Source: Bufo bufo (lineage: Eukaryota; Chordata; Amphibia; Anura; Bufonidae). From it: a DNA stretch of 64,000 nucleotides. A model generated the notes under the pieces. It saw only the letters and a list, made by a program, of their open reading frames with translations. It did not search any database and was not told the origin of the DNA. A program made the position numbers and the translations under genes. Positions 34,262 through 44,369 of this stretch are shown here, one piece after another. Numbering within the stretch: the stretch's first letter is position 1; the number at the start of each line of letters is the position of its first letter. The stretch covers positions 408,834,366 through 408,898,365 of the forward strand of contig NC_053392.1 in the NCBI RefSeq assembly GCF_905171765.1, given 5' to 3'.

Positions 34262-35060
34262 GACACATGTCCCCGGATAGGGGACGTAACAGGGATTAAA
34301 CGGATAGGAATAGTACTAGTTAAGACACCACTCATATAGGGTGTCACAGCACATTGCTCCCTGCACGCGCAGTGCCCCAACTTGGGAGTAAGAGGACCGA
34401 CCAAGCTGTTTTTTTCATCTCCCGGTTCCTAAAATCAATTCAGTTTGGTGTATCAGAGTTTGGTCTGTCACTGTGAAGGCAGTCGAAGGTACCCGGCCTA
34501 AATTTTTTTTCACAAAAGGCAATCCCTGATATGAGACGTAACAGGGATTAAACTGATGACAATAGTACTACAGAAAATACCACTCATATCGGGTGTGAGA
34601 GTAAATTGCACGGCGCTGACGCAGTGACCGTGGCGTGGATTCAAACAAAGGGGAGGGAGCCAGCGTTTTTTTAACCATCTCCCCGTTCGAAAAATCTATT
34701 TAATAAATGGATCCCAGATTGGGGACCATACAGGGATTAAACTGATGAGAATAGTACTACAGAAAATACCACTCACGGCGTGACAGTAAATTGCACGGCG
34801 CAGACGCAGTGACCGTGACATGGATTCAAACAAAGGGGAGGGAGCCGGCGTTTTTTTAACCATCTCCCCGTTCGAAAAATCTATTTAATAAATGGACCCC
34901 AGATTGGGCATGTAACAGGGATTAAACTGATGAGAAGAGAGAACTACAGAAAATACCACTCATATCGGGTGTAACAGTAAATTGCACGGCGCAGACGTAG
35001 TGACCGTGGCGTGGATTCAAACAAAGGGGAGGGAGCCAGCGTTTTTTAACCATCTCCCCG
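34262..35060. repeat. 3' non-coding tandem repeats of hAT copy 3
   Basis: Four diverged units. The last three, about 175-190 bp each, share GTAAATTGCACGGCGCAGAC, CAAACAAAGGGGAGGGAGCC and CCATCTCCCCGTTCGAAAAA. The first (about 34262-34440) is closer to the copy 1/2 repeat (GGGACGTAACAGGGATTAAA). The arrays show turnover from one repeat variant to another. Confidence 0.85.
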
Positions 35061-35074
35061 TTCGAAAAATCAAT

Positions 35075-35215
35075 TCAATTCACCTTTCGGGGACCTTTGG
35101 TGTTGTACGTGGCTGGGTGGAGGAAGAAACCTTCAATGACATCAATGCGACATGGCTAGCTTGGTATCCAACCTTGTGCAAATGGGAAGTTTGCGCTTGG
35201 GCAAATGGACTGTTT
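35075..35215 (+). pseudogene. Duplicated transposase coding fragment in the 3' region of copy 3
   Basis: The sequence again encodes the acidic-region tail of the transposase (HLSGTFGVVRGW, then ASLVSNLVQMGS), matching 21612-21735 of copy 2 more closely than the genuine coding segment at 32795-32925 (phrases CACCTTTCGGGGACC, ATGGCTAGCTTGGTATCCAA are shared). An internal piece is missing relative to copy 2. This extra coding fragment was therefore already in the 3' region of their common ancestor. Confidence 0.72.
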
Positions 35216-35651
35216 GCGGTTGTTTGCGGTGCATTAAAAGGGGAGTTTGGTCTGTCAATGTCTGTGAAGCGGGTGTAACCCTTACACTACCTGATCGATA
35301 CAACATCATACCTGATCGTATACACACACTGGATGTTTTAAACCACGTTGTTCAAAATTTTTGGGGATTGTTAGGTGATTTATACCCTTTATGGATTAAA
35401 ATCCAACTCTGCGTCAACTATGTAATTTTCCATGGCAGTTTTGACATGGATCCCCCTCCGGCATGCCACAGTCCAGGTGTTAGTCCCCTTGAAACAACTT
35501 TTCCATCACTACTGTGGCTAGAAAGAGTCCCTGTGGGTTTTAAAATTCGCCTGCCTATTGAAGTCTATGGCGGTTCGCGAACATTTGCAGAAATTCGCGT
35601 TCGCCGTTTGCGAACGGAAAATTTTATGTTCGCGACATCTCTACTTGTGGG

Positions 35652-36052
35652 CTACTGTTAGCACAGATCATTGTATACAGTGTATCAGGGGTCACGGATC
35701 TCTATATGCAGTGGTAGGTGTCACATATCACCATATACAGAGTGCAGGAAGGAGAGGGCACACAACTATAGGTGGTGAGACCAGTGACTGCTGCTGATAT
35801 CACTGACCTCAGACATACTGACAGCTCACAAGGGGTTAAAGCTCCTGATCTGTTGGTCTGGCTGTAATATCCTGTCTGTGATAACACAGTGCAAAGGGGC
35901 CATAACCAGGACAGACACTTGAATTCCTCACAGTTTGTGGTCCACAGCACCATCCTGGCTCTGCTACATCCTCACATACAGCAGGATCCTCTCAGTACAG
36001 GAGAGACAGAGGGGCGGAGTCTGCAGTCAGTGAGCTTTGCATCTGCCATCAC
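35652..36052. other. Flank between hAT copy 3 and piggyBac element, no gene
   Basis: No coding frame or repeat end recognised. A candidate left TTAA end for the following piggyBac element was looked for and not found. Confidence 0.5.
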
Positions 36053-39000
36053 AAGTTGGGGAATGTGTTTTGGGGTGTCATTTTATATATACCCATGCTG
36101 GGTGAGAGAAATATCTTGGCAAAAGACAACTTTTCCCATTTTTTTATACAAAGTTGGCATTTGACCAAGATATTTATCTCACCCAGCATGGGTATATGTA
36201 AAATGACACCCCAAAACACATTCCCCAACTTCTCCTGAATACGGGGATACCACATGTGTGACACTTTTTTGCAGCCTAGGTGGGCAAAGGGGCCCAAAAT
36301 TCCTTTTAGGAGGGCATTTTTAGACATTTGGATGCCAGACTTCTTCTCACGCTTTGGGGCCCCTAAAATGCCAGGGCAGTATAAATACCCCACATGTTTC
36401 CCCATTTTGGAAAGAAGACACCCCAAGGTATTCAATGAGGGGCATGGCGAGTTCATAGAAAAAATAAAATTTTGGCACAAGTTAGCGGAAATTGATTTTT
36501 TTGATTTTTTTTCTCACAAAGTCTCCCTTTCCGCCGCATACACCGACTTGCGTGTAATCTGACAGCAGCGCAATGCTTCTGTCAGAATGCACATCAGTGC
36601 TGCAGCTAGTCGATCGGTTGGTCCACCTGGAAGGTAAAAAAAAACAAAACAAAAAAGAAAAAACCAGGCCGCAACGCAATAAATTTATTAACTTTTGAAC
36701 AGAACATATAAACTTTTTTTAACTTTTTTAACTGAACGTTAACTTTTTTACTTACCGGTAATTTTTTTTTTGTTTAGTTTTTTTTACCTTTATAGAACAA
36801 ACCTCTCCTTCCCCATGGGACAATGTGCAAAGCGCAAATCGCCCAAAGATGTGGCGAAGTACGTTATGCACTTTATCCCAGGTGAAAGGAGAGGTTTGCA
36901 GCAGCTGTGAGTAAAAGGGCCCTAATAGCCCTGTGTGCCTGTCCTGTGAGATGCAATCCCTATGCTAGGTGTACCTGTGTGTGGTACTTCCGGAAACACT
37001 CTCCTAAGCATAGGGCAGGGTGGTCAGGACAGTCAGGACAAAAATAGCGGGTGTCACGCCTTATTCCACTCCTGCTACAGACACAACATTTTTTTCGGGG
37101 TGGCGGTTGGGTTGAGGTACCAGGAACGACACTGGGGAAATGTCGCTCGTGTAGACGGCTAACTACACTGGTGGTTGGGGCCACGGAACCTCCTGGATAC
37201 AGGAGGTTCTCGATGATCTCTTCCTGGAATTTGAGGAAGGATCGTGTTCTCCCAGCCTTACTGTAGAGAACAAAACTATTATACAGAGCCAATTGAATTA
37301 AATATACAGACACCTTCTTATACCAGCGTCTGGTGCATCGGGAAACTAAATAGGGAGCCAACATCTGGTCATTGAAGTCCACCCCTCCCATGAGCGCATT
37401 ATAGTCGTGGACACAGAGGGGCTTTTCAATGACACGGGTTGCCCTTTCAATTTGGATTGTCGTGTCTGCGTGAATGGAGGAGAGCATGTAAACGTCACGC
37501 TTGTCTCTCCATTTCACCGCGAGCAGTTCTTCGTTACACAAGGCAGCCCTCTCCCCCCTTGCAAGACGGGTGGTAACGAGCCGCTGGGGGAAGCCAACGC
37601 GACTAGTTCGCGCGGTGCCACAGGCGCAAATCTGTTCTAGAAACAAATGCCTAAAGAGGGCCACACTTGTGTAAAAATTGTCCACATAAAGATGGTACCC
37701 CTTGCCGAATAAGGGTGACACCAAGTCCCAGACTGTCTTCCCACTGCTCCCCAGGTAGTCAGGGCAACCGACCGGCTCCAGGGTCTGATCTTTTCCCTCA
37801 TAGATCCGAAATTTGTGGGTATAGCCTGTGGCCCTTTCACAGAGCTTATACAATTTGACCCCATACCGGGCACGCTTGCTTGGGATGTATTGTTTGAAGC
37901 CAAGGCGCCCGGTAAAATGTATTAGGGACTCGTCTACGCAGATGTTTTGCTCAGGGGAATACAAATCTGCAAATTTCTGGTTGAAATGGTCTATGAGGGG
38001 CCGAATTTTGTGGAGCCGGTCAAAAGCTGGGTGGCCTCTGGGACGGGAAGTGGTGTTGTCGCTAAAATGCAGGAAACGCAGGATGGTCTCAAATCGTGTC
38101 CTGGACATAGCAGCAGAGAACATGTGATGAATTGGGTTCGTGGACCAATATGACCGCAATTCATGCTTTTTAGTTAGACCCATGTTGAGGAGAAGGCCCA
38201 GAAAAATTTTAAGTTCGGAAACTTGGACTGGTTTCCACCGGAAAGGCTGGGCATAATAGCTTCCCGGGTTTGCGGTTATAAATTGTGTGGCATACCAATT
38301 TGTTTCTGCCACGACTAAGTCCAAGAGCTCCGCAGTCAAGAACAGCTCAAAAAATCCCAGGGCCGAACCGATCTGAGCTGTCTCAACCCGAACTCCAGAC
38401 TGGGCGGTGAAAGGGGGAACTACTGGTGCGGCTGAAGTTGGTGACTGCCAATCAGGGTTTGCCAGCACCTCAGGGACTCTAGGGGCTCTACGGGCCTGTC
38501 TGTGCGGTGGCTGCGACGGGGTAACTACTGCACGTGCCACCGTACCAGCTTCAACTGCCCTTCTGGTGCTCGCTACTTCACCATGTTGTACGGCAGTGCT
38601 GGTACTAGGTCCAGGAAGGGCTGCGCTGCTGGTGTATGCCTCACCACGTGATCCGGCAGCGACAGCCCCACTCTGCTGCTCTTGAAGCGGATCCTGCGCA
38701 ACCTGTGGTCTAGCGACACGGGGCCGGGTACGCCTGGTTCTATCAGGGACCTCCTCGTCCGAACTTTGGGTCAGAGAGCCACTGCTTTCTACAGGTTCAT
38801 ATTCTGACCCGCTAGATTCGTCAGATGAGGGTTCCCATTCCTCATCCGACTGGGTCAGAATCCTGTAGGCCTCTTCAGAAGAATACCCCCTGTTTGACAT
38901 TTTGGACTACTAAATTTAGGGGTATTCCCTGGGACTACCCAAGAAAAAAAGCAAGCCTGTCTTACAAAGGGGAGGCTAGCGAAGTACCGGAGGCCGCTGC

Positions 39001-39860
39001 GGTTGATAAAAAATATCAAAACTGATTTTTTTTTTTATCGCCGCAGTGCGTGTAAAGTGAATGTGCAGTGATCAAAAAAAATTATTTTTTTGTCACTGCG
39101 GTGGGGCGGGCGTGGGTGAACGCACGTGTGGGCGACCGATCAGGCCTGATCGGGCAAACACTGCGTTTTGGGTGGAGGGCAAGCTAAGGTGACACTAATA
39201 CAATTATAGATCTGACCGTGATCAGTTTTGATCACTTACAGATACTATAAAAGTACAAATGCTGATTAGCGATACGCTAATCAGCGAATAAAAGTGACTG
39301 CGGTGCGGTGCGGTGGGCGCTAACTGATCCCTAAACTACCTAACCAAGGGGCCTAAACTAATCCTAAAACCTAACAGCCAATACTAGTGAAAAAAAAAGT
39401 GACAGTTTACACTGATCACTTTTTGTCTTTCACTAAGTGATTGACAGGGGGCGATCAAGGGGTTAATTTGGATGATGGGGGTGATGGAAGGTGATCTGGG
39501 GCTAAGGACAGTGTTTGGTGGGTACTCACAGTGAAGTCTGCTCCTCTGCTGGATCCAACCGACGAAAAGGACCAGCAGAGGAGCAGAGAAGCCATATAAC
39601 AGATCATATTTACTAATATGATCTGTTATATGGCTTGTGATTCGATTTTTTAAAAATCAGCAACCTGCCAGCGACGATCATTGGCTGGCAGGTTGCTGAT
39701 GCAATTCTCCTCGAACTTTTGCCGGCCTGCGATGCGCATGCGCGGGCCGGCTGTGACCGAAATCTCGCGTCTCGCGAGAGGACGTGCCGGCGCGTCCAGG
39801 CGGAATGAATCAACCACCCCCAGGACGCGTCGCTGCGTTCGGCGGTCCGGAGGTGGTTAA
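36053..39860 (-). mobile_element. piggyBac element with intact transposase and one visible end
   Basis: The right end reads, on the minus strand, TTAACCACCTCCGGACCGCC (TTAA at 39857-39860), a terminus of the TTAACCACC type seen in the other TTAA elements here. The left part (36055-36540) matches the arm of the palindromic MITE 22996-24976 but starts abruptly inside it at AAGTTGGGGAATGTGTTTTG, and no TTAA terminus is seen upstream. The interior between 38901 and 39856 is non-coding with T-rich and GC-rich tracts. It is interpreted as a piggyBac element truncated or rearranged at its left side. Confidence 0.75.
36960..38900 (-). CDS. piggyBac transposase, complete open frame
   Basis: 646 residues on the minus strand with no stop or frameshift. 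The first ATG (MSNRGYSSEEAYRI) is taken as the start because it opens the acidic Ser/Glu/Asp-rich N-terminus typical of piggyBac proteins (about 1-55). A Pro/Ala-rich linker follows (to about 150), then the DDE_Tnp_1_7-type catalytic domain (about 175-550) with ICVDESLIHFTGR (first Asp), GYHLYVDNFYTS (second Asp) and GGVDFNDQM (third Asp pair). The C-terminus has a Cys-rich zinc-binding domain, KKCCVCSRSGIRRDTRYFC then CPDCPDHPALC. Length is in the usual range. The protein excises and inserts DNA precisely at TTAA and could mobilise the many TTAA MITEs in the window. It is the only fully intact native gene here; domestication cannot be excluded from sequence alone. Confidence 0.93.
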   Translation of the reverse strand: MSNRGYSSEEAYRILTQSDEEWEPSSDESSGSEYEPVESSGSLTQSSDEEVPDRTRRTRPRVARPQVAQDPLQEQQSGAVAAGSRGEAYTSSAALPGPSTSTAVQHGEVASTRRAVEAGTVARAVVTPSQPPHRQARRAPRVPEVLANPDWQSPTSAAPVVPPFTAQSGVRVETAQIGSALGFFELFLTAELLDLVVAETNWYATQFITANPGSYYAQPFRWKPVQVSELKIFLGLLLNMGLTKKHELRSYWSTNPIHHMFSAAMSRTRFETILRFLHFSDNTTSRPRGHPAFDRLHKIRPLIDHFNQKFADLYSPEQNICVDESLIHFTGRLGFKQYIPSKRARYGVKLYKLCERATGYTHKFRIYEGKDQTLEPVGCPDYLGSSGKTVWDLVSPLFGKGYHLYVDNFYTSVALFRHLFLEQICACGTARTSRVGFPQRLVTTRLARGERAALCNEELLAVKWRDKRDVYMLSSIHADTTIQIERATRVIEKPLCVHDYNALMGGVDFNDQMLAPYLVSRCTRRWYKKVSVYLIQLALYNSFVLYSKAGRTRSFLKFQEEIIENLLYPGGSVAPTTSVVSRLHERHFPSVVPGTSTQPPPRKKCCVCSRSGIRRDTRYFCPDCPDHPALCLGECFRKYHTQVHLA

Positions 39861-39967
39861 TAAGTGCTAACAGAGTGGCCAACCCCTTTAAGCTATAACT
39901 TCCGCCACTTTCTGTGTATAGCAAATCTGGCGGCTGTGCAAAACCCCATTTCCCCCCTCTAAGCCAT
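39861..39967. other. Short flank left of the outer gypsy element
   Basis: Non-coding; resumes at 58921 beyond the gypsy element. GCCAT (39963-39967) faces GCCAG (58921-58925), a candidate 5-bp target duplication with one mismatch. Confidence 0.5.
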
Positions 39968-40181
39968 TGTAACAATATGTTATATGTTATATGTTATATG
40001 CTGTGTATGGCCTCTAGGGGTCTCACTACTTAGAGATTTGTACAACTGTGTTATTGCAACTCGTTGGTTGTAGTTCAGGAAGCAGCCTCATGTGTAATGG
40101 CAGCTAAGATGTACACCTAATAAAATGCCTGCTACCAACTACAGTGTGTGAGCATCTGGAGCAGGACCAACTAATAGAACA
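39968..40181 (+). repeat. 5' LTR of outer gypsy element
   Basis: TGTAACAATATG ... CTAATAGAACA, 214 bp, with AATAAA near 40118. It differs from the 3' LTR by two small extra copies of a TATGTTA unit near the start, a 3-bp insertion near the end, and one substitution seen by eye. Confidence 0.93.
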
Positions 40182-40199
40182 TGGTGGCAGCTGGGCACA
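40182..40199 (+). promoter_or_regulatory. Probable primer binding site of outer gypsy element
   Basis: TGGTGGCAGCTGGGCACA directly follows the 5' LTR and begins TGG, as expected for pairing with a tRNA 3' CCA end. The exact tRNA was not identified. Confidence 0.6.
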
Positions 40200-40274
40200 G
40201 CATAGCAAGTCTGCTGTCTACAAATACAGATTGTGTGACACTAGAACTGTACAGAGTCCCTATCATACTGCACT

Positions 40275-41189
40275 ATGGAGAGTGGCCTGAAACCTCCTCA
40301 GAGACTGGATGTCACTTCTTCCAATCTCTCACAGACATGGAGACACTGGAAGGAAGAGTTTACCCTGTATGTGGATCTGACCGTGGCACCCAGAGATGAG
40401 CAAAGGGAAGGCAAGCTCTTTTTTATTACTTAGTTGGGGAAAAAGGCAGAGAAATAGCCCAGACCCGGCTGACAGACAGCCTGACACTGACAGACATACT
40501 GCAGGCATTTAATAAGCACTGTGACCTCAAAAAGAATGAGACAGTGGAGAGATACAAGTTCTTCTCCGAGAATCAGGAGGCTGGGGAAAGTGTGGACAGA
40601 TATGTGACAGAGCTGAGGAGACTGGCTACAACCTGTGGATTTGGGGACATCAGGGACTCCCTCATCATAGACAGGATAGTGTGTGGCATCAGAGACTTTC
40701 ACCTCAGAGAAAGATTACTGAGGGAGGAAAATCTGGCTTTGGAGAAATGTATGCAAATCTGCAGGGCTGATGAGCTGACCAAAGATGATGGAGGGCACCA
40801 GTGATGCCTCAGTACATGCAATATCTGTGAAAGGGAGAGCAATGTCCAGTGTAAATACTGTGGCAAAAGACATGAGAGAGACAAAGAGAAATGTCCAGCA
40901 CATGGGGAGAACTGCAGGACTTGTGGCAAGATGAACCACTTTTTAGCTGTGTGCAGATTGAAAACCAGCAAACAGTACAGACAAGTCCACACAGTGACCC
41001 AGGACACAAACAGTGACAGCACAGAGGACATCACATGGCTGCAGCTTGCAACAGAGAATGTCAATGTAGTCAAACATCCAGTAGTCAATGATGCAAAGCA
41101 GCTCTTTGCCATAATCATAGTGGATGAACAGCCCATAGGATTTCAGCTGGATTATGGAGCAAGCTGCAATATCATTCCTTTTACTATGC
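40275..41189 (+). pseudogene. Gypsy Gag and start of protease, frameshifted
   Basis: The ATG at 40275 (MESGLKPPQRLDVTSSN) begins a Gag-like protein. A frame change occurs near a T-run at about 40415-40425, and a TGA at 40802-40804 breaks the second part. Visible parts: a capsid-like helical region (WRHWKEEFTLY, then FLHFS-like helices in VDRYVTELRRLATTCGFGDI) and a zinc-binding stretch with two C-x2-C pairs (CKYCGKRH, CRTCGKMNHFLAVC, about 40850-40965). The protease follows with FQLDYGASCNIIP (about 41145-41185). The catalytic motif reads D-Y-G-A where D-S/T-G-A is expected, so the protease active site is altered. The MITE at 41190 splits the protease. Confidence 0.8.
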
Positions 41190-42318
41190 TTAACCTCCCT
41201 GACGGTATTCCCGAGTGTGACTCGGGGTTAATTTTCGCTGCCAGGAGCGGTAACCCTGAGTCACACTCGGGGTAACATTGCAGAGTCCCTTCACCTTCTG
41301 CCGGCGATGTCCTCCGCTTGTGTTCTGCCAGATATCCATACCTTGCGAAAAGTCTATACCGGAAGTGACGCGGCCACACAGAAATCAGCTGGAGGATAGT
41401 GCTGCCGCACAGAGCACTCGCTACAATACACAGCCCAGGAGGACTGAGAGACAGGAAACTGGACTGTTCAGCCTAAAGTCCAATGTCTGGCAATCTGCAC
41501 ATAACATCTCTCCATCATCAACAGAGTGACGTAATGTGCTGTACTGGCACATCGGCTGGCAGCAGGCAGTTAAAGGGACTACTGCCAAGAATAACAATAT
41601 GTGAGGGGGCACATATCTGAGTCTAACGAGGGTATCTGCTTTGTCTTTTGCCACCTTTGACCTTCACCCTTATTATGGATCCGCTAGCTACAAAAATCCG
41701 TACGGATCTGTATAAATATGGAATATCAGTCGGCAACATCATCAGTTGCAGTTCATCCTGATTTGATCTGATGATTTGTGCGCGCGTGCACACTCAGGGG
41801 TAGGCAGATCTGATGCAACATTTTGCACTGCAAAATCTCTATACCCCTAAGTGTGCACGCGCGGTGCACGATGTACTGCTATCGCGGTGCTGCAACGATT
41901 CTTTTCTAAGCCAGTGGATGTGCGCTTGCGCAGCACCGCACACACCCTCATCCAGCTGATTCCTGTACGGCCGCGTCACTTCCGGTATAGACTTTTCGCA
42001 AGGCATAGAGATCTGGCAGAACACCGGCTGGCATTTGACTTCCTGGTTCCGTTCCCTGCGAGCAGCAGCTGCGCATGGGAGCGGAACTGGGCGGGAAATT
42101 CAAATAAATATAAACATAAAATGTGACAAACACACATAAAAGAGGTTATACATTGCAATCTAAGAGGATTACACTGTATAACCTCAGATCTGACATTTGA
42201 TGTACAGTGCCCCTTGCTGCCATTTTACTGTCATTTGTGCCCATAAAATATTTATGCAAAAAATGTTACCACTTTTGGTACAAAATTCCTGACAGAATCA
42301 TACCGCCAGGGAGGTTAA
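41190..42318. mobile_element. TTAA-flanked piggyBac-type MITE in gypsy protease
   Basis: TTAA at 41190-41193 and 42315-42318. Ends TTAACCTCCCTGACGGTA and inverted TTAACCTCCCTGGCGGTA. Long imperfect inverted repeats lie inside (CGAAAAGTCTATACCGGAAG near 41345 and its complement near 41985). A perfect hairpin GAGGTTATAC/GTATAACCTC lies near 42142-42186. No transposase. Confidence 0.9.
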
Positions 42319-44205
42319 ACAGGTTCCCATTGAGCCCACTGGTGATGTACAACAAAAGTGTTCTGAAACCCATGGGAACATGCAAGCTAAAATTAGGAAA
42401 TCCACATAACAGAAAGAGCTACAGAGTGGAATTTACTGTACTGCAGGAGGACGATCACATTCCTTTGCTGGGATTTAAAGAAGTTCAGGCTGTGCAGTCC
42501 CATAACATCATGGCTCTGGAAGTTTCTCAGAATACAAAAATTCCTAAACAAAAGGCAGAATGCATTTTGGATTTTCAGTACATAAAAACAGAGTATGCTG
42601 ATTTATTTGAAGGTGATGGGTCAGGGTGCCTGGAAGGTAAATACAACCTAGACATTGATCATACAATACAGCCTACCATACTGCCTACAAGAAGAGTACC
42701 TATAGCCTTAATGCAACCACAGGGGTGTAGGTAACGGCTCATGGGCCCTGGTGCAAGAGTTCAGCTTGGGCCCCCCTTCCCTCAGTGCGTTGTGTGTCTT
42801 CTTATGTGGCACAAGGGTCTTTGGGCCCCCTCAGGCTCCTGGGCCCGGTAGCGACTGCTACCTCTGCACCCCCTATAGCTACGCCCATGTGCAACCACTT
42901 AAAGAGGAACTGCAGGATTTGCACAGCAGAGGCATGATAGCTCCAGTACAGGAAAGCACAGACTGGATAAGCAGTTTAGTGGTAGTGAAAAAACCATCAG
43001 GCAAGTTAATAATCTGCATTGATCCTAAGCCACTGAACAAGGCTCTTAAAATAAATCACTATCCAATGCCTACAATAGAAGATGTTCTCCCAGATCTCTC
43101 AAAGGCAAAAATATTTTTGGTATGTGATATGAAAAATGGGTTCTGGCATGTGGAACTGGATCAAGATCAAGATCAAGTTTAGTGACAACATTTTCTACCC
43201 CATTTGGACACTGTAAGTGGCTGAGAATGCCCATATGATTAAGCCTGGCTCCAGAAGTGTTCCAACAAAAATTTATGCAAGCTTTGGAAGGACTGACTGG
43301 AGTAAAAATAATAGCAGACAATATACTAATAGTTGGAGAAGGTGGTGATCTAGAATCTGCAACAAAGGATCGCGATAAAAAGATGACACAATTCTTGGAC
43401 AGATGTAGAAAAAATATAAAATCAACCGGAAGATGGAAAAATTCTAACTAAAAATGACAGAAGTACCATATATTGGACATCTTCTAACCTCAAATGGTGT
43501 TAAAGTGGATCCAGAGAAGGTGATGGCAATACAGGACATGCCTACACCTACAGACATACGTGGAGTACAACGATTCCTGGGCATGGTGAATTATCTTTCT
43601 AAATGTTGCAAGCATTTATCAGACATGTGTGAGCCACTGAGACAGCTAATTTACAAAGACATACTGCTTTTTAGTCAGTAAAAAATGCGATTGCAGACAC
43701 AGCAACACTAAAATGTTTTGATCCAGATCAAGCAGTGGTAGTACAATGTGATGCCTCAGAAACAGGCCTTGGAGCCACACTAATACAGGATAAACAGCCA
43801 ATCACATATGCAAGCAGAGCTTTAACTCTAACGGAGCAAGGATATGCTCAAATAAAAAAGGAACTACTAGCTGTAGTATTTGGGTTGGAGAAATTCCACC
43901 AGTACACCTACGGTCGACAAGTAGTGGTGCATTTGGATCACAAGCCTTTAGAAAGTATTACAAAGGAGCCACTACTGAATGCCCCAAAAAGACTACAGTG
44001 TATGCTTTTAAGGCTTCAGAAATATGATTTTAACATTTGTTACTGTCCAGGGAAGGATTTACTGATTGCAGATGCCCTAAGCAGAGCTTACTTACTCATT
44101 ACAAATGAAGAAGAAGAAAAAAAGACATTGAAAGCATCAATATGTATGAATATCTGTCTCAAAATACAGACTGAAAAAAATACAGACCTGCACAGAGGAA
44201 GATAA
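42319..44205 (+). pseudogene. Gypsy pol: end of protease, RT and RNase H, broken
   Basis: Continuing from the protease (LGFKEVQAVQSHNI), the RT begins with the primer-grip and palm motifs ISSLVVVKKPSGK and CDMKNGFWHVELD; the 170-bp MITE at 42720-42889 interrupts it just upstream. The frame breaks near 43180. The catalytic YxDD motif reads IIADNILIVGEG (about 43300-43335), so the second Asp is Asn. The connection (QRFLGMVNYLSK) and RNase H (VVQCDASETGLGATL, EKFHQYTYGR, then LDHKPLESI, ADALSRAYLL) are readable in another frame to 44205. Besides frameshifts, the changed RT catalytic residue alone would abolish activity. Confidence 0.87.
42720..42889. mobile_element. 170-bp hAT MITE in gypsy RT
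   Basis: Ends CAGGGGTGTAGGTAACG and inverted CATGGGCGTAGCTATAG, with the perfect 8-bp duplication TGCAACCA at 42712-42719 and 42890-42897. GC-rich with GGGCCC blocks. Its terminal pattern (CAGNGGYGTA) resembles the MITE at 30957. Confidence 0.9.
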
Positions 44206-44369
44206 AACTCTACAGATCTTAGGGGGCGTGGCTGACTGCCGGCATGAGCGCACGCACTTGAGAGAGGTTCCGTTCCCTGTACTAAATCCTAATTGATCCT
44301 GCCAAGCTGTCTACGCCAAATTCCGAGTGGCAAGTGCAGAGGAGAAGGAGGAAGCCCAGGCAGCTCGAT

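Larger units (their letters stand above)
28528..35643 (+). mobile_element. hAT DNA transposon copy 3, best preserved
   Basis: TAGAGATGTCCCGAATAG at the left and the inverted TAGAGATGTCGCGAAC at the right, with the 8-bp duplication CTTGTGGG at 28520-28527 and 35644-35651. It carries the only complete-length transposase reading of this family in the window, interrupted by a 600-bp hAT MITE (30957-31556) and three stops. Tandem arrays lie on both sides of the gene (about 28777-29690 and 34262-35060). Inner terminal sequence (GCGTCAACTATGTAATTTTC) is shared with the other two copies. Confidence 0.94.

Noticed and set aside
36053..36540. A left TTAA terminus for the piggyBac element
   Set aside because: No TTAACCAC-type end is present; the nearest TTAA (about 35835) is not followed by terminal-repeat sequence.
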